A DNA stretch of 64,000 nt from Chitinophagales bacterium (GCA_013298845.1 JAAFJN010000002.1:481595-545594), one strand, 5' to 3'. Shown: positions 33,901-41,524, counted from the stretch's first letter. Numbers and translations are program-made. Notes: generated from the letters alone by a model not told the origin.

Positions 33901-36646
33901 GCGCGTTACCAACGGTGAAGGTGGTCACGCCGCCGGTGATTTCTTCTGGAGCGGCTACCCGTACCACTCCGATGATCTGTACACCCGCAACGCCGCTGCC
34001 ATGCTGCCCTTGGCCGCCGACAAAGAAAAATACAACGTGGGCGAAACGGTATCCATTAAAGTACCCGCCAGCGAACAGGGCCGCGTATTGGTCACTTTGG
34101 AAAACAGCCAACGCGTGGTAAAACACCTTTGGTTCGAAACCAAGGCCGGCGACAACGTGCTCACGTTCAAAGCCGAACCCGAAATGACACCCGCCGTGTA
34201 CGCCCACGTGACGCTGTTGCAACCCCACGCGCAAACCAAAAACGATTTGCCCATTCGGATGTACGGCATTGTGCCCATTAACGTCGAAAACGCCGAAACC
34301 CGCCTCACGCCCATCATTGACATGGCCGATGTGCTAAAACCCGGCGAGCCGTTTACGGTGAAATTAAAAGAATTGGGCGGAAAAGCCTGCGCCTACACCT
34401 TAGCCATTGTGGACGAGGGTTTGCTGGATTTGACCCGTTTCAAAACGCCCAATCCGCACGACCAGTTTTTTGCCCGCGAAGCATTGGGGGTAAAAACCTG
34501 GGACGTGTACGATTACGTTTTGGGGGCTTACGGCGTGGAATTGGAGCGCATTTTGAGCATCGGTGGTGATGCTTTTAACCGAAAAGCCAAAAATGCCGCC
34601 AACGTTAACCGTTTTAAACCGGCGGTGATTCACGTGGGACCATTTTATTTGGGCAAAGGCCAAACGGCGCGCCACAACCTCGAAATTAACAATTACGTGG
34701 GTTCGGTGCGGGTCATGGCCGTTATGTCGGCACCCGCAGCCGACAACAAAGGCGCGTACGGATCGGCCGAAAAAACCTGTCCAGTGCGCAAACCCCTCAT
34801 GATTTTGCCCACTTTACCCCGTGTTTTGGGTCCGGGCGAAACCGTCCGATTGCCGATTCAGGTATTTGCGATGGAAAAAAGTGTAAAAAGCGCCACCCTG
34901 CGCGTCCGGGAGGCCGAAGGAAAGGTCGTGTTTTCGGGTGCACCCACGCAAACCCTGCAATTCAGCGAACCCGGCGACCAAATTGCCTATTACGAACTCA
35001 AAGTGGGCAACAAAACCGGCCCTTGTCACTTCACGTTTGAAGCCCAGGGCGGCGGCGAAACCGCTACCGATGCCATTGATATTATGATTCGCAACCCCAT
35101 GCCACGCGCTACCCAGTCGTGGTCGGGCACCATTGAACCGGGTAAAGAGTGGAATTCGGGTTTTGACATCACCCGTTTTGCGGAGGTGGACAATATGGTT
35201 TTGGAGGTGAGCGCCTTACCCCCAATGAACATTGGCCGACACCTGAACTACCTCATCAAGTACCCGCACGGGTGTTTGGAACAAACTACTTCGGCGGCAT
35301 TCCCGCAATTGTACGCCGATTTGATTATGCCTTTGACTGACAACCAAAAGGCCGAAATTACCAAAAACGTAACGGCGGCCATTAACAAAATCCAGGATCG
35401 CCAGGACTTTTCCGGTGGTTTTGCGTATTGGCCCGGCAACCAACCCGAACCGTGGAGCACTACCTACGCCGGTCATTTCCTGCTGGAAGCCAAGGCCAAA
35501 GGTTACGCCGTGCCGGAAGCCGTGCTGAACAACTGGGTGAAATACCAAACCGATATTGCCCGCAACTGGAACTACGCCAACTCCACCGAACAGTGGTATA
35601 TCCACGATGGTGAATTAAACCAGGCGTACCGGTTGTACAGTTTGTCCCTGGCGGGCAAACCGGCGATTGCCGACATGAACCGCCTGCGCGAGAAAAAAGA
35701 CTTGTACGCCGAATGCGCTTACTTGCTCGCCTCGGCGTACGCACAAGCCGGAAAACCAGAAGTGGCCAAAGAACTGACCGGTAAAAGTTGGCGCAGTGAT
35801 TACAGTTACGACTGGTGCGGCTATACGTATGGTTCCGACCTTAGAGACCGCGCCCTGATTTTGGAAGCGTACGCCAACATGGGCGACATTCCCCGCGCCC
35901 AGGCAATGCTCGAGTATATTTCGCAAATGATGACCCAGGACAACTATTGGGGCTGGAGCACCCAGTCGTTGTCCACGGCATTGCGGGCGGTGAGCAAATT
36001 TGTGAGCAAATCAAACAGCGGCGCGTTGTCCTTTGCCTATAAAACCGGCAATGGTGTGTACAAAAACAACGATAATAACCGCGCCATTTCGACCATTACG
36101 CTCGATCCGTACACCAGCAGTGTGAGTTCGGTGGGCGTAAAAAACACCGGAAAAGCGCGACTTTATGCGCGTTTGGTGGCCAATGGGCAGGCCAAACCCG
36201 GCGAAGAAAATATTTCGCCATCGGCCAATGTGGACATGACGGTAACGTACGTGGATGCATCGGGCACGCCGGTCAACGTGGGTCAATTGGCCCAAGGCGC
36301 AGATTTTACGGCGATTGTAAAAATAAAACGCAACTCAAAACTGACGTATCCGTTCAACGAAATGGCCATTTCGCAGGTCTTCCCGTCGGGTTGGGAAATT
36401 ACCAATACCCGCATGGGGAACTTTGTGGCCAGCGGTAATTCGCGGTTCGATTACCAGGATTTCCGCGACGACCGGGTGATGACGTATTTCGATTTGCCGG
36501 AGGGCAATGGTTCGGAAGTGGTCTTCCGAATTCAGTTAAATGCGGCGTACAAGGGGCGGTATTATTTGCCCACGGCATCGGTGGAGGGGATGTATGATAA
36601 CCGGATTCGGGCGAGTTCGCCGGGGCAATGGGTGGAGGTGATCTAA
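30938..36646 (+). CDS. Bacterial alpha-2-macroglobulin lipoprotein
   Basis: The 1902-residue protein starts with a lipoprotein signal (VVLSC, Cys24). It carries MG domains, with the MG2 block GYLYGERGVWRPGDSIYLNFVLED near residues 660-680, the alpha-2-macroglobulin core, and the thioester motif YPHGCLEQTTS with Cys1446 and Gln1449, followed by an alpha/alpha-toroid (GGFAYWPGNQPEPWSTTYAGHFLLEA) and a C-terminal receptor-like domain. An acidic, Tyr-rich insertion (DDDWYYDDGYEYEYQDD) lies near residue 525. Such proteins trap proteases in the periplasm, usually beside a PBP1C gene; no pbpC is present. A terminator follows at 36661. Confidence 0.93.
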   Translation: MRSKVFTAALAAPFVFTLFVVLSCTRVAKNDDYYQNLSKYIYAFTNGNTGPADAVRVRFVNAAVSPDQIGKAVDKKVLTIQPEIKGTAIWEDDRTIVLRPEGPLPFGQMYKGHVGIGRIYKEAPANVRTFDFDFRVRDLDIEVVPDGISAADLGNLKIQRVTGVVNSSDPVDGSLIEKILSAKQHLRQLRITWNHADGNKKHYFTVNEVERTNDASGVNLAWDASSVGAKAKQETTITVPSLLEFNVVSVMLEEEDHQSIIINFSDPLQPNQDYKGLVSVSDYSGGFTYTADGNFLRVYPSDRIVGDHELVVSGGVKNATGAAMGSDFTYSLSFSELKPAVRLVGRGAIIPGNSDGSIIFPFEAVGLNAVDVEIFKIYNSNILQFLQLNEIEGSEELGRVGKIIQQKKIDLKGLSAGASTKVWQRYAFDLKDLIKKDPLAIYQVRIVFRKSYTTDLNCGPVADNTTEPAGDDDENAASGGPNPSSATTSSNEKTGRPLNEKDEYGNVKSIFEGYRGLYFSNDDDWYYDDGYEYEYQDDPCKYEYYNNDHFVRRNAFVSDLGLTAKVGKDHSVLAVVTDLHTTEPVNNVDIEFYNYQLQVIGTAKTNGEGIAIPSQLRDKPFIMVAKQGGRRGYLRMADGSTLSLSRFDVAGVEAQKGLKGYLYGERGVWRPGDSIYLNFVLEDFTGKLPANHPINVEVNDMNGNLRYRTVVAQSVNGVYPIHFATQPDAPTGTWMANVEVGGAKFTQSVRVETVKPNRLKIDLSFAKKSLSASDRDPKANLAVTWLHGAIAKNLKTKIEMQLRTAVSKFPKFESYVFEDPSRSFYSDEQVLFDGSLDDMGKAQVPFKVNTTASAPGKLIASFKIRAFEQSGDFSVDQSAIDYYPYPEMVGVSIPADKYGNKQVAKGKTVPVSFACIDTDGKPLANKTVEVGLYRCDWRWWWDQDRDADVSNFNSATHVNAITRATLKTDANGRATWKVTPTNWGRYLVRVTNGEGGHAAGDFFWSGYPYHSDDLYTRNAAAMLPLAADKEKYNVGETVSIKVPASEQGRVLVTLENSQRVVKHLWFETKAGDNVLTFKAEPEMTPAVYAHVTLLQPHAQTKNDLPIRMYGIVPINVENAETRLTPIIDMADVLKPGEPFTVKLKELGGKACAYTLAIVDEGLLDLTRFKTPNPHDQFFAREALGVKTWDVYDYVLGAYGVELERILSIGGDAFNRKAKNAANVNRFKPAVIHVGPFYLGKGQTARHNLEINNYVGSVRVMAVMSAPAADNKGAYGSAEKTCPVRKPLMILPTLPRVLGPGETVRLPIQVFAMEKSVKSATLRVREAEGKVVFSGAPTQTLQFSEPGDQIAYYELKVGNKTGPCHFTFEAQGGGETATDAIDIMIRNPMPRATQSWSGTIEPGKEWNSGFDITRFAEVDNMVLEVSALPPMNIGRHLNYLIKYPHGCLEQTTSAAFPQLYADLIMPLTDNQKAEITKNVTAAINKIQDRQDFSGGFAYWPGNQPEPWSTTYAGHFLLEAKAKGYAVPEAVLNNWVKYQTDIARNWNYANSTEQWYIHDGELNQAYRLYSLSLAGKPAIADMNRLREKKDLYAECAYLLASAYAQAGKPEVAKELTGKSWRSDYSYDWCGYTYGSDLRDRALILEAYANMGDIPRAQAMLEYISQMMTQDNYWGWSTQSLSTALRAVSKFVSKSNSGALSFAYKTGNGVYKNNDNNRAISTITLDPYTSSVSSVGVKNTGKARLYARLVANGQAKPGEENISPSANVDMTVTYVDASGTPVNVGQLAQGADFTAIVKIKRNSKLTYPFNEMAISQVFPSGWEITNTRMGNFVASGNSRFDYQDFRDDRVMTYFDLPEGNGSEVVFRIQLNAAYKGRYYLPTASVEGMYDNRIRASSPGQWVEVI

Positions 36647-36660
36647 TCGGTATCGAGAGC

Positions 36661-36701
36661 GCACAGATTTGTTTTTCAAACCGGCAGATCTGTGCTTTTT
36701 A
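36661..36701 (+). terminator. Terminator of the alpha-2-macroglobulin gene
   Basis: GCACAGAT (36661-36668) pairs with ATCTGTGC (36688-36695), with inner pairing of TTG/CAA, and is followed by TTTTTA. It starts 14 bases after the stop. Confidence 0.75.
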
Positions 36702-36705
36702 TCCC

Positions 36706-36916
36706 TATTTCTTACTTTTTGTGCCCAAAAAGTAAGCAAAAAGGCTTCGGCTGACGAAAAATCCTACGATTTTGCTTTCCATCTCCGGCGGCGCCAAAAA
36801 AACTCGCCGGTCATTCGAGCGGGGTCTGTCGACCCTTAAACAGCGGTGGCTCAAACAGTTTTTGGCTTCATCCGCCTCCGATGGAGCAAAATCGGGATTT
36901 TTCTAAGGCCGGTCCT
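36706..36916. repeat. Dispersed folded repeat, copy 3 (full)
   Basis: Same order of blocks as 15154-15367: hairpin CTTACTTTTT/AAAAAGTAAG (with compensating A/T change in both arms), CTGACGAAAAATCCTACGA, GC-rich centre, GGCTCAAACAGTTTTTGGC and GGAGCAAAATCGGGATTTTTC. The rest of the 470-base gap up to rpmH contains the rpmH promoter and no gene. Confidence 0.82.
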
Positions 36917-37038
36917 CTAAGTGCTATTTTTAGTGCATATTTCAAATTTTCACCATTGGCCATAAGTACAAAATGGGGTGTTTGGCAAAGAGGGAAGGTG
37001 GCAGTGGTAGGTTTTTCAAGTTTTTTTTGAAAAAATAT

Positions 37039-37070
37039 TACCTTTGAAAGCAAACTTTATTTTACCTTTG
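37039..37070 (+). promoter_or_regulatory. rpmH promoter, two tandem TACCTTTG boxes
   Basis: TACCTTTG occurs at 37039-37046 and again at 37063-37070. The first copy's TTTG may also serve as a -33 element for the second, with a 16-base spacer, slightly short of the usual 19. Confidence 0.55.
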
Positions 37071-37116
37071 CGCTCCATTTTAGGAAAGGCTATTCATTTT
37101 AGAAAAATAATTAGTA

Positions 37117-37272
37117 ATGAAACGTACATATCAACCATCGCGCCGCGCTCGTAAAAACAAACATGGTTTTCGTGAGCGTATGTCGTCAAAGAACGGTCGC
37201 AAATTATTAGCGCGCCGTCGCAAGCAAGGCCGTTGGAAACTCACAGTTTCTGACGAGAAGCGCCTGAAGTAA
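37117..37272 (+). CDS. rpmH: Ribosomal protein bL34
   Basis: The 51-residue product begins [20 protein letters not shown], has the bL34 core [20 protein letters not shown], and ends with a short [10 protein letters not shown] tail that is usual in Bacteroidota. It is a highly basic protein of the large ribosomal subunit. rnpA follows after 113 bases, the standard bacterial gene order. The gene is under 60 codons but is unmistakable. Confidence 0.97.
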   Translation: MKRTYQPSRRARKNKHGFRERMSSKNGRKLLARRRKQGRWKLTVSDEKRLK

Positions 37273-37336
37273 TTCGGTCACGCCGCCGTCAGTGTGCGTG
37301 GATTTACCGATGCCCCCAATTTGAGGGCATAACAAG

Positions 37337-37370
37337 TCGCCCGGTTGATTTTTCAGCCGGGCGATTTTTA
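37337..37370 (+). terminator. Hairpin terminator between rpmH and rnpA
   Basis: TCGCCCGGTTGA (37337-37348) pairs with TCAGCCGGGCGA (37353-37364; one G-U) and is followed by TTTTTA. A smaller TGCCCCCAATTTGAGGGCA hairpin precedes it. It probably lowers rnpA expression relative to rpmH. Confidence 0.75.
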
Positions 37371-37385
37371 TTTTGTTTATATTCG

Positions 37386-37802
37386 ATGTTCCAGTTCAAA
37401 CCCGAAGAAAGGCTCAAAAGTCGCCGAATTATTGGTGCGCTGTTCAGCAACGGCGGCGGTGCTTCTTTTTTGGGGTATCCGGTGCGGGTAGTATGGCTGT
37501 TTTTCCCCGATACGTTTTTTCCCATGCCCACCAGCAAGGTGCAGGTCATGGTATCGGCCCCGAAAAAGAATTTTAAAACGGCCACGGCCCGCAACCGCAT
37601 CAAACGATTGGTGCGCGAGGCGTGGCGTTTGCACAAACACGAACTCTACGCCCAAATCCCCGAAGGCAAACCACCCGTTGCGCTCCTGCTCATGTACATC
37701 GCCAAAGAAGAACAGACCTTCGCCGAAGTGGAAGCCGGAGTAATAAAGGCCATTCGCAAACTGGCGGAAGGGATTGGGAAAGAGGAAGAGGCTGCTTCAT
37801 GA
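37386..37802 (+). CDS. rnpA: Ribonuclease P protein component
   Basis: The 138-residue protein has the RnpA order: N-terminal FKPEERLKSRRIIGALFSNG, the central SAPKKNFKTATARNRIKRLVREAWR with the RNR motif, and a LLLMYIAKEEQTFAEVEAGVIKAIRKL C-terminal helix. It binds the RNase P RNA and helps 5' maturation of tRNA. The last coding bases (37731-37780) are duplicated at 38838-38887, so the present C-terminus (KEEEAAS) may not be the ancestral one. yidD, the usual next gene, is absent. Confidence 0.96.
   Translation: MFQFKPEERLKSRRIIGALFSNGGGASFLGYPVRVVWLFFPDTFFPMPTSKVQVMVSAPKKNFKTATARNRIKRLVREAWRLHKHELYAQIPEGKPPVALLLMYIAKEEQTFAEVEAGVIKAIRKLAEGIGKEEEAAS
37731..37780 (+). repeat. 50-bp direct repeat, copy in rnpA
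   Basis: The codons for EAGVIKAIRKLAEGIG recur at 38838-38887 in the same orientation with two substitutions. Confidence 0.9.
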
Positions 37803-37810
37803 GCCAGATC

Positions 37811-37876
37811 GTTTGAACACTGAATTTTTGAACATCGAACTTTTGAACATCGAACATCGAACACCGAACACCGAAG
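37811..37876. repeat. GAACATCGAACACCGAAC-type short repeat tract
   Basis: Tandem words TTTGAACAT, CGAACAT and CGAACACCGAA follow the rnpA stop. The tract is the reverse complement of the TGTTCGGTGTTCG tract at 38168-38245, so the two can pair over the intervening segment. Confidence 0.8.
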
Positions 37877-37924
37877 TATTTGCTTGTGAGATAGCCTTGC
37901 TACATTGAGTCACCAGCAGTAAAA

Positions 37925-38070
37925 ACGTAACTATCCAGCCGCTTTGCGCGGTGAAAACGTACCAAATTTTGGCGTTCCCGCTATCTATGACCTCGGCAGA
38001 GGTCAAATATTGGTAGAATCCGCAGTTATGCCGTTTTTTTGACCTCGGAGAGTAGGCTGGATAGTTACGT
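37925..38070. mobile_element. MITE-like 146-bp element with perfect 16-bp terminal inverted repeats
   Basis: ACGTAACTATCCAGCC (37925-37940) and its exact reverse complement GGCTGGATAGTTACGT (38055-38070) bound a non-coding segment. The segment contains a hairpin GACCTCGGCAGAGGTC (37989-38004) and a second GACCTCGG at 38041. No obvious target-site duplication. The classification as a MITE is an inference. Confidence 0.55.
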
Positions 38071-38167
38071 AAACACTATATATATTTGGGCAATTATCAC
38101 TTAAACGCAGGATAATTCCACACTATGCGCTACGGAGTATCTTAACTTCACTCAATCAAACATTATT

Positions 38168-38262
38168 TCAGTGTTCAAAATTCGATGTTCGACGGTTCGG
38201 TGTTCGATGTTCGGTGTTCGGTGTTCGGTGTTCGGTGTTCAAAAATTCAAAATTCAAAATTC
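38168..38262. repeat. TGTTCGGTGTTCGATGTTCG-type tract
   Basis: Heptamer-like GTGTTCG/ATGTTCG words, then AAAATTC words. It is the inverted counterpart of 37811-37876 and supplies the first codons of the longest form of the following ORF. Confidence 0.8.
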
Positions 38263-38832
38263 AAACTACCTTTACGTGCTATAAATGCGATACCTAAAAT
38301 CATTTCTAATAAATACGCCATAAGTACTTTCATTTTTTTAGTGAAAATACTGTCCGTTTTATTTATTTTAAACGTAATTGGATACGCGTTGGCGTTTTAC
38401 ATACAATCCGGCACTTTCAGAATACCCGCGATGCTTGGGTTTGCCTTTTGCAAGGCTTCTACTTTTTCGCCCACCTACCCCTTTTATGATAGCCCGGTTT
38501 TTTTGTCTGCTCTCATAAAAACAAGTCTCTTGTACTTGTTATACCAATTTGGCACCGCAAAAGAAAAAAAGAAGGCTGCCTTAATTTCGTTTATATTCAT
38601 TACCGTATTTGTCTTTTTCAATTTCTCAGTTTTGTACCACGTGAAATTCCCGGCGATTTTTGGTGTAAGATTCCCGGCGATTTTTCATTCATTTAGTTAC
38701 GAATACACCTTCAGTAAACACCATTTTGGCAACATATTCGTATTTCCGGCCGGTCAAATACTGGCATATACGTTATTTTACATTTACGAAAGTAAAAACG
38801 CCTTTGTAAAACAGCCCCAGGTTATCACATAG
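38185..38832 (+). CDS. Hypothetical membrane protein in the rnpA insertion block
   Basis: The longest frame gives 215 residues, but the first 25 (MFDGSVFDVRCSVFGVRCSK...) come from the TGTTCG repeat tract, so the natural start is probably later and uncertain (no ATG until ISNKYAIS; the next Met is MLGFAF). Four hydrophobic helices are predicted (FIFLVKILSVLFILNVIGYALAF, FLSALIKTSLLYLLYQF, AALISFIFITVFVFFNFSVLY, NIFVFPAGQILAYTLFYIY). No family is recognised. Codon use is clearly more AT-rich than rnpA or its other neighbours, which suggests foreign origin. It is bracketed by the 50-bp rnpA repeats. Confidence 0.6.
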   Translation: MFDGSVFDVRCSVFGVRCSKIQNSKFKLPLRAINAIPKIISNKYAISTFIFLVKILSVLFILNVIGYALAFYIQSGTFRIPAMLGFAFCKASTFSPTYPFYDSPVFLSALIKTSLLYLLYQFGTAKEKKKAALISFIFITVFVFFNFSVLYHVKFPAIFGVRFPAIFHSFSYEYTFSKHHFGNIFVFPAGQILAYTLFYIYESKNAFVKQPQVIT

Positions 38833-38837
38833 ATTTA

Positions 38838-38887
38838 GAAGCCGGGGTAATAAAGGCCATTCGTAAACTGGCGGAAGGGATTGGGAA
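38838..38887 (+). repeat. 50-bp direct repeat, second copy of the rnpA 3' end
   Basis: Reads on in frame to GIGKGEAG and TAA at 38900-38902, possibly the original rnpA C-terminus. It lies 5 bases after the stop of the membrane-protein ORF and a few bases before the stop of the convergent DUF4345 gene. Confidence 0.88.
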
Positions 38888-38904
38888 GGGGGAAGCGGGT
38901 TAAT

Positions 38905-39303
38905 TTACCGCCGCCAATACCCCACCAACAGCAAGGTACCCAATGCACAAAACACCAGTTCCACCACCAGCCATTGTTGCGCAAAAACGCCCGGAACGCC
39001 ATCGGACAATAAACTAACCACCCGACCGAAAGCAAAACCACCGGTGTACAAGACCGATAACAATAAACCAGCCTCCCGAAAACGGCCCCAAAAAGCCGTC
39101 AATACCCAAAATACGCCCAAAAACAGGTTAACCCCACCGTACACCGCCCGCAATGAGTTGCGCGCCGTGAGGTTATTGCCTAAGTCAACGCCGACGTTGT
39201 TCATCACTATTTGTGGGTCCAGCAGGGCCTGAACGGCAATTTGCAGGGTGGCCGCGCCGAGCAACCCCAGAAAAATACGAGAAAATACCATTAATTTTTG
39301 CAT
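38905..39303 (-). CDS. DUF4345 family membrane protein
   Basis: The 132-residue protein has four predicted helices and the DUF4345 features: an N-terminal FSRIFLGLLGAATLQIAVQALLDPQ helix, NNVGVDLGNNLTARNSLRAVYGGVNLFLGVFWV, and VLYTGGFAFGRVVSLLSDGVPG. The function of the family is unknown. It is transcribed toward rnpA, and its stop lies just beyond the duplicated rnpA tail. Confidence 0.85.
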   Translation of the reverse strand: MQKLMVFSRIFLGLLGAATLQIAVQALLDPQIVMNNVGVDLGNNLTARNSLRAVYGGVNLFLGVFWVLTAFWGRFREAGLLLSVLYTGGFAFGRVVSLLSDGVPGVFAQQWLVVELVFCALGTLLLVGYWRR

Positions 39304-39391
39304 GTGCAGTTTGTGTTTGATGAATGCCGCAAAAGTCCCGGCTTCACTGCACGAAAATATTGACCGCCATCAAGAAAAAAGCGCACCCAAA

Positions 39392-39964
39392 TTACTTGGC
39401 CCGAACACGGCTCAAGGTTTCGGGGCGAATGCGGAGGTAAGATGCAATGTACTTGAGCGGTACCCACTGAAAAATATGGGGCGCACGCGCCAATAACCGC
39501 TCGTAACGCTGCTCCGGCGAACACGTGCTGATCTCAATTTCCCGTTCGATAATACCCGTTACCGACTGTTCGAGCCAAAAAGCGTACAACCGCGCCACGC
39601 CCGGCAAGGTTTCCTGAGCCTTGAGCAAGTCGGTGCGGGTAATGCCACAAACCCGGCAGGTGCGCAACGCCTGAATGGAAAAAGACGACGGCGATTGCCG
39701 GACAAAGGAGGGTACCGAAGTAACCACGCTGTCGGTGTAAGCAAATCCGACGCAAATTTCTTCCGTTTCGGTGGGATAATACAGCCGCAGCGCTCCCTCG
39801 GCGATAAACCAAAGATGGTGCTCCGTTTTGCCCGGCGTACACAAGTAATCGCCCCGGCGCAGGTGGCGGTCAGTTTGCCACAATAAACTAAAAGCCGTGG
39901 CTTCGTCCCGTTGCAAAAAAGGCTGACGCAACAAAAAATGAAAAAGTTGTTCGCGGGCTTGCAT
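39392..39964 (-). CDS. Crp/Fnr-family transcriptional regulator, second copy type
   Basis: The start at 39964 (MQAREQLFHFLLRQPFLQRDEATAFSLLWQ) is preferred; the open frame extends to 40165 but that part is not family-like. The 190-residue protein has a cyclic-nucleotide-type beta roll (RRGDYLCTPGKTEHHLWFIAEGALRLYYP) and a C-terminal helix-turn-helix (APHIFQWVPLKYIASYLRIRPETLSRVRAK). This is the short Bacteroidota type ending right after the recognition helix. The signal and targets are unknown; DUF4345 lies 88 bases downstream on the same strand. Confidence 0.87.
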   Translation of the reverse strand: MQAREQLFHFLLRQPFLQRDEATAFSLLWQTDRHLRRGDYLCTPGKTEHHLWFIAEGALRLYYPTETEEICVGFAYTDSVVTSVPSFVRQSPSSFSIQALRTCRVCGITRTDLLKAQETLPGVARLYAFWLEQSVTGIIEREIEISTCSPEQRYERLLARAPHIFQWVPLKYIASYLRIRPETLSRVRAK

Positions 39965-40186
39965 GGCGGCAAAGATACTATTAGGGAGCGCAAGCAACAC
40001 CAGAAAATCGGTTGTCCGCCCTTTACCGATATGCCAATTGCCCGGGGCCTTTGTGATTCGGGGACGTATTGCGCCCCTGATTCCCAATAACCGGACGAGG
40101 GGTATTTTGGTAAAAAAATAGCAAAGAAAAGCGAACAAATCGGGCTTTAACAACCAACCCGCCAAACGTTTGTTCTGTACATTACG

Positions 40187-41524
40187 ATGAACAAAACGAA
40201 CAAAATTTGCATACTCGGCATCATTTGCATTTTATTTTTGGGCAAAACGACCAATGCGCAATTATACGGAGACTTTCCTGACGGAACCAGTACCATTGAC
40301 ATTTGTACTTGTACCGTAGGAAGCCCAATTCCCAATCAGGGTTTTGCGGGAGGCTCGCTGGCGATTGCCCCCAACGGCAATGTGTATGCAACGACCGGCC
40401 CGGATGTGTATTACTATAATGTAGCCACAGGCACCAACGTTTTTCTTACAACAATGCCCGGCGAAACCGTGGGCCTGGTTTTTGGCCCCGACGGCTTGTT
40501 ATACACCGCAATACTGAACAACGCTGGCGATCAAAGTTTACTTATCACCATTAACCCAACCACGGGAGCCATCAATATTCTGGGGCAACTTCCGCTGTGG
40601 TCGGTGTATGGCGATTTGTTTTTTTACCAGGGAGCCTTGTACGGTTGGTTTTTCGACGGTATTAGCCCGGATCCCTTTTTGGCCGCTGTGAACCTGTCCA
40701 ACCCGGCGAGCAGTACCATTCTTTTTGCCGATCCGGACTGGACGGCGCAGGTGGCAGCAGCAACCGTATTGATTAATGGTGTCGAAACAATACTGGTTAG
40801 CGCCATTAACAATACAACGTTTGAGGGTGGTTTGTACATTTTTGACATCAATACCGGGACGTACACGATGCTTTGCCCCAACTTGGCGTTAGCCGACCTG
40901 GGTGCGCCGCCGGGTTACGCCCTGCCGCCGTGCTGCAACAACGACGCCGGGAGTTTTGCCGGTTCCGCGCCCCTGAGTGCCTGCGCTAACCAGACCATTA
41001 CAGCCGTTCACAACGGCGACGAAACGCTCACGACGGGGTCTTCGTTGTCGTTTGTGCTCAGCACCTCACCCACCGGGCCATTTCCGGCTTCGGTACTGCA
41101 AACCGCAACCACTCCCGAATTTGCCTTTAATTCGGCCCAAATGAGCACCAATACCACTTATTATATTGTTGCCGTGGCGGCACCCGGGCCGCCGGGAACA
41201 CCCAACTGGTCGGCTTCTTGCCTGGATATCAGTACCGCCGTTCCCGTTCAATGGCAGCCACTGCCCACTTTACAGGTGGTGAATGCCCCCGCGCAATCGT
41301 GCGCCAACGCTTGCGCGGAAGTCACGATCAACTTCACCGGTGCGTTTCCCATTACCCTCGACTGGCAATTGACCATCAACAGCCAAATAACCAATGGCTC
41401 GTGGACGGCAAACAGCAGCACCGAAACATTTTCCATTTGCCCCGAAACCGGACAAAATTTCCCCACCGGCGGCCTGAACCTCAGTTTTTTGCAACTGGCC
41501 GATGGGGTATGCGTGTGTAATTGA
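40187..41524 (+). CDS. Secreted propeller-like protein, possibly 3'-truncated
   Basis: A signal peptide (1-24) is followed by YDFxIDxCTCT-like cysteines, a propeller-type body (GGSLAIAPNGNVYATTGPDVYYYNVATG, TVGLVFGPDGLLYTAILN) and Ig-like/PKD-like segments from residue 270. Similar Saprospiria proteins continue for many hundreds of residues and end in a T9SS type B domain. This frame ends abruptly at GVCVCN with no sorting signal, so a truncation is likely. The propeller part seems intact; the substrate is unknown. Confidence 0.65.
   Translation: MNKTNKICILGIICILFLGKTTNAQLYGDFPDGTSTIDICTCTVGSPIPNQGFAGGSLAIAPNGNVYATTGPDVYYYNVATGTNVFLTTMPGETVGLVFGPDGLLYTAILNNAGDQSLLITINPTTGAINILGQLPLWSVYGDLFFYQGALYGWFFDGISPDPFLAAVNLSNPASSTILFADPDWTAQVAAATVLINGVETILVSAINNTTFEGGLYIFDINTGTYTMLCPNLALADLGAPPGYALPPCCNNDAGSFAGSAPLSACANQTITAVHNGDETLTTGSSLSFVLSTSPTGPFPASVLQTATTPEFAFNSAQMSTNTTYYIVAVAAPGPPGTPNWSASCLDISTAVPVQWQPLPTLQVVNAPAQSCANACAEVTINFTGAFPITLDWQLTINSQITNGSWTANSSTETFSICPETGQNFPTGGLNLSFLQLADGVCVCN

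Noticed and set aside
32405..34234. 609-codon open frame on the minus strand
   Set aside because: It is antisense to the alpha-2-macroglobulin gene, whose domains and thioester motif are clear; the antisense protein is His/Val/Phe-rich without any family feature.
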